Shown: piece after piece, positions 23,909-23,939 of the stretch
How positions within the stretch are numbered: the first letter of the stretch is position 1
Layout: each line of letters begins with the position of its first letter
DNA from: SAR202 cluster bacterium
GTDB lineage: Bacteria > Chloroflexota > Dehalococcoidia > Lucifugimonadales > UBA3495
Direction of reading: 5' to 3'
Assembly (NCBI GenBank): GCA_009392095.1
Contig: VFHF01000174.1
Coordinates: 1-23,939 of the forward strand
Length of the DNA stretch: 23,939 nucleotides
Position numbers and translations under genes: made by a program
The notes under the pieces: generated by a model
Told to the model about the DNA's origin: nothing
The model's database searches: none
Seen by the model: the letters and a program-made list of their open reading frames with translations, nothing else

Positions 23909-23922
23909 AACTACTCCGCGAC

Positions 23923-23939
23923 GAACCTGAAGGTTCAGG
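23923..23939. repeat. short overlapping inverted repeats upstream of the MFS gene
   Basis: GAACCT-GA-AGGTTC (23923-23936) and CCTGAA-GG-TTCAGG (23926-23939) overlap at the right window edge, 15 bases before the MFS start. Such symmetry just upstream of an efflux gene could be an operator for a local regulator, but the arms are only six bases and the sequence is cut by the window edge. Confidence 0.25.

Overview
The window looks like a piece of a Chloroflexota (Dehalococcoidia/SAR202-like) chromosome. This is an inference from content, not from a marker gene: an archaeal-type phosphoglycerate mutase, a YHLGW-type polyprenyl synthetase homologue, a beta-propeller gene fragment of the kind I associate with SAR202, a large FMN-dependent luciferase-like monooxygenase, a type II haloacid dehalogenase-like protein, and heavy use of TTG and GTG starts behind clear GGAG-type ribosome sites. 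I see no rRNA, tRNA, CRISPR array, insertion sequence or origin.

Layout. (1) Bases 1-5882, minus strand: one compact operon transcribed leftward, sua5/ywlC - polyprenyl-synthetase homologue - pgk - apgM - tpiA - miaA (miaA runs off the left edge). It joins lower glycolysis with two enzymes that modify tRNA position A37 (t6A at one end, i6A at the other). The prenyl-synthetase homologue keeps the fold signature but has lost the usual catalytic residues. (2) Bases 5883-6140: a divergent promoter region. (3) Bases 6141-14744, plus strand: a purine operon, guaA - purD - two uncharacterised genes - purE - MtnX-like HAD phosphatase - purB - purC - membrane-anchored DUF3105 protein - purS. guaA seems to start at ACG and the prenyl-synthetase homologue at ATT, each at good distance from a strong Shine-Dalgarno sequence.

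(4) Bases 14767-15268: wreckage. A truncated beta-propeller (BNR-like) gene on the plus strand meets, within about 14 shared bases, a truncated and frameshifted AAA-ATPase fragment on the minus strand. This break lies just after purS, where purQ/purL would often be expected. (5) Bases 15349-17490, minus strand: a haloacid-dehalogenase-type HAD protein and a luciferase-like flavin monooxygenase, separated by a rho-independent terminator; the monooxygenase has an excellent extended -10 promoter. (6) Bases 17491-22705: a visibly more AT-rich stretch with an oligopeptide-type ABC importer (lipoprotein plus two permeases, no ATPase) flanked by two long gene-poor spacers. (7) Bases 22706-23908, minus strand: a complete 12-helix MFS transporter.

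Working together: block 1 supplies glycolysis and tRNA maturation; block 3 covers several steps from PRA to AMP and GMP (GAR synthesis, part of FGAM synthesis, CAIR/SAICAR formation, adenylosuccinate lyase, GMP synthase), with PurF, PurN/T, PurL/Q, PurM, PurK, PurH, PurA and GuaB missing from the window. The right third is accessory: uptake plus oxidation or dehalogenation of organic compounds.
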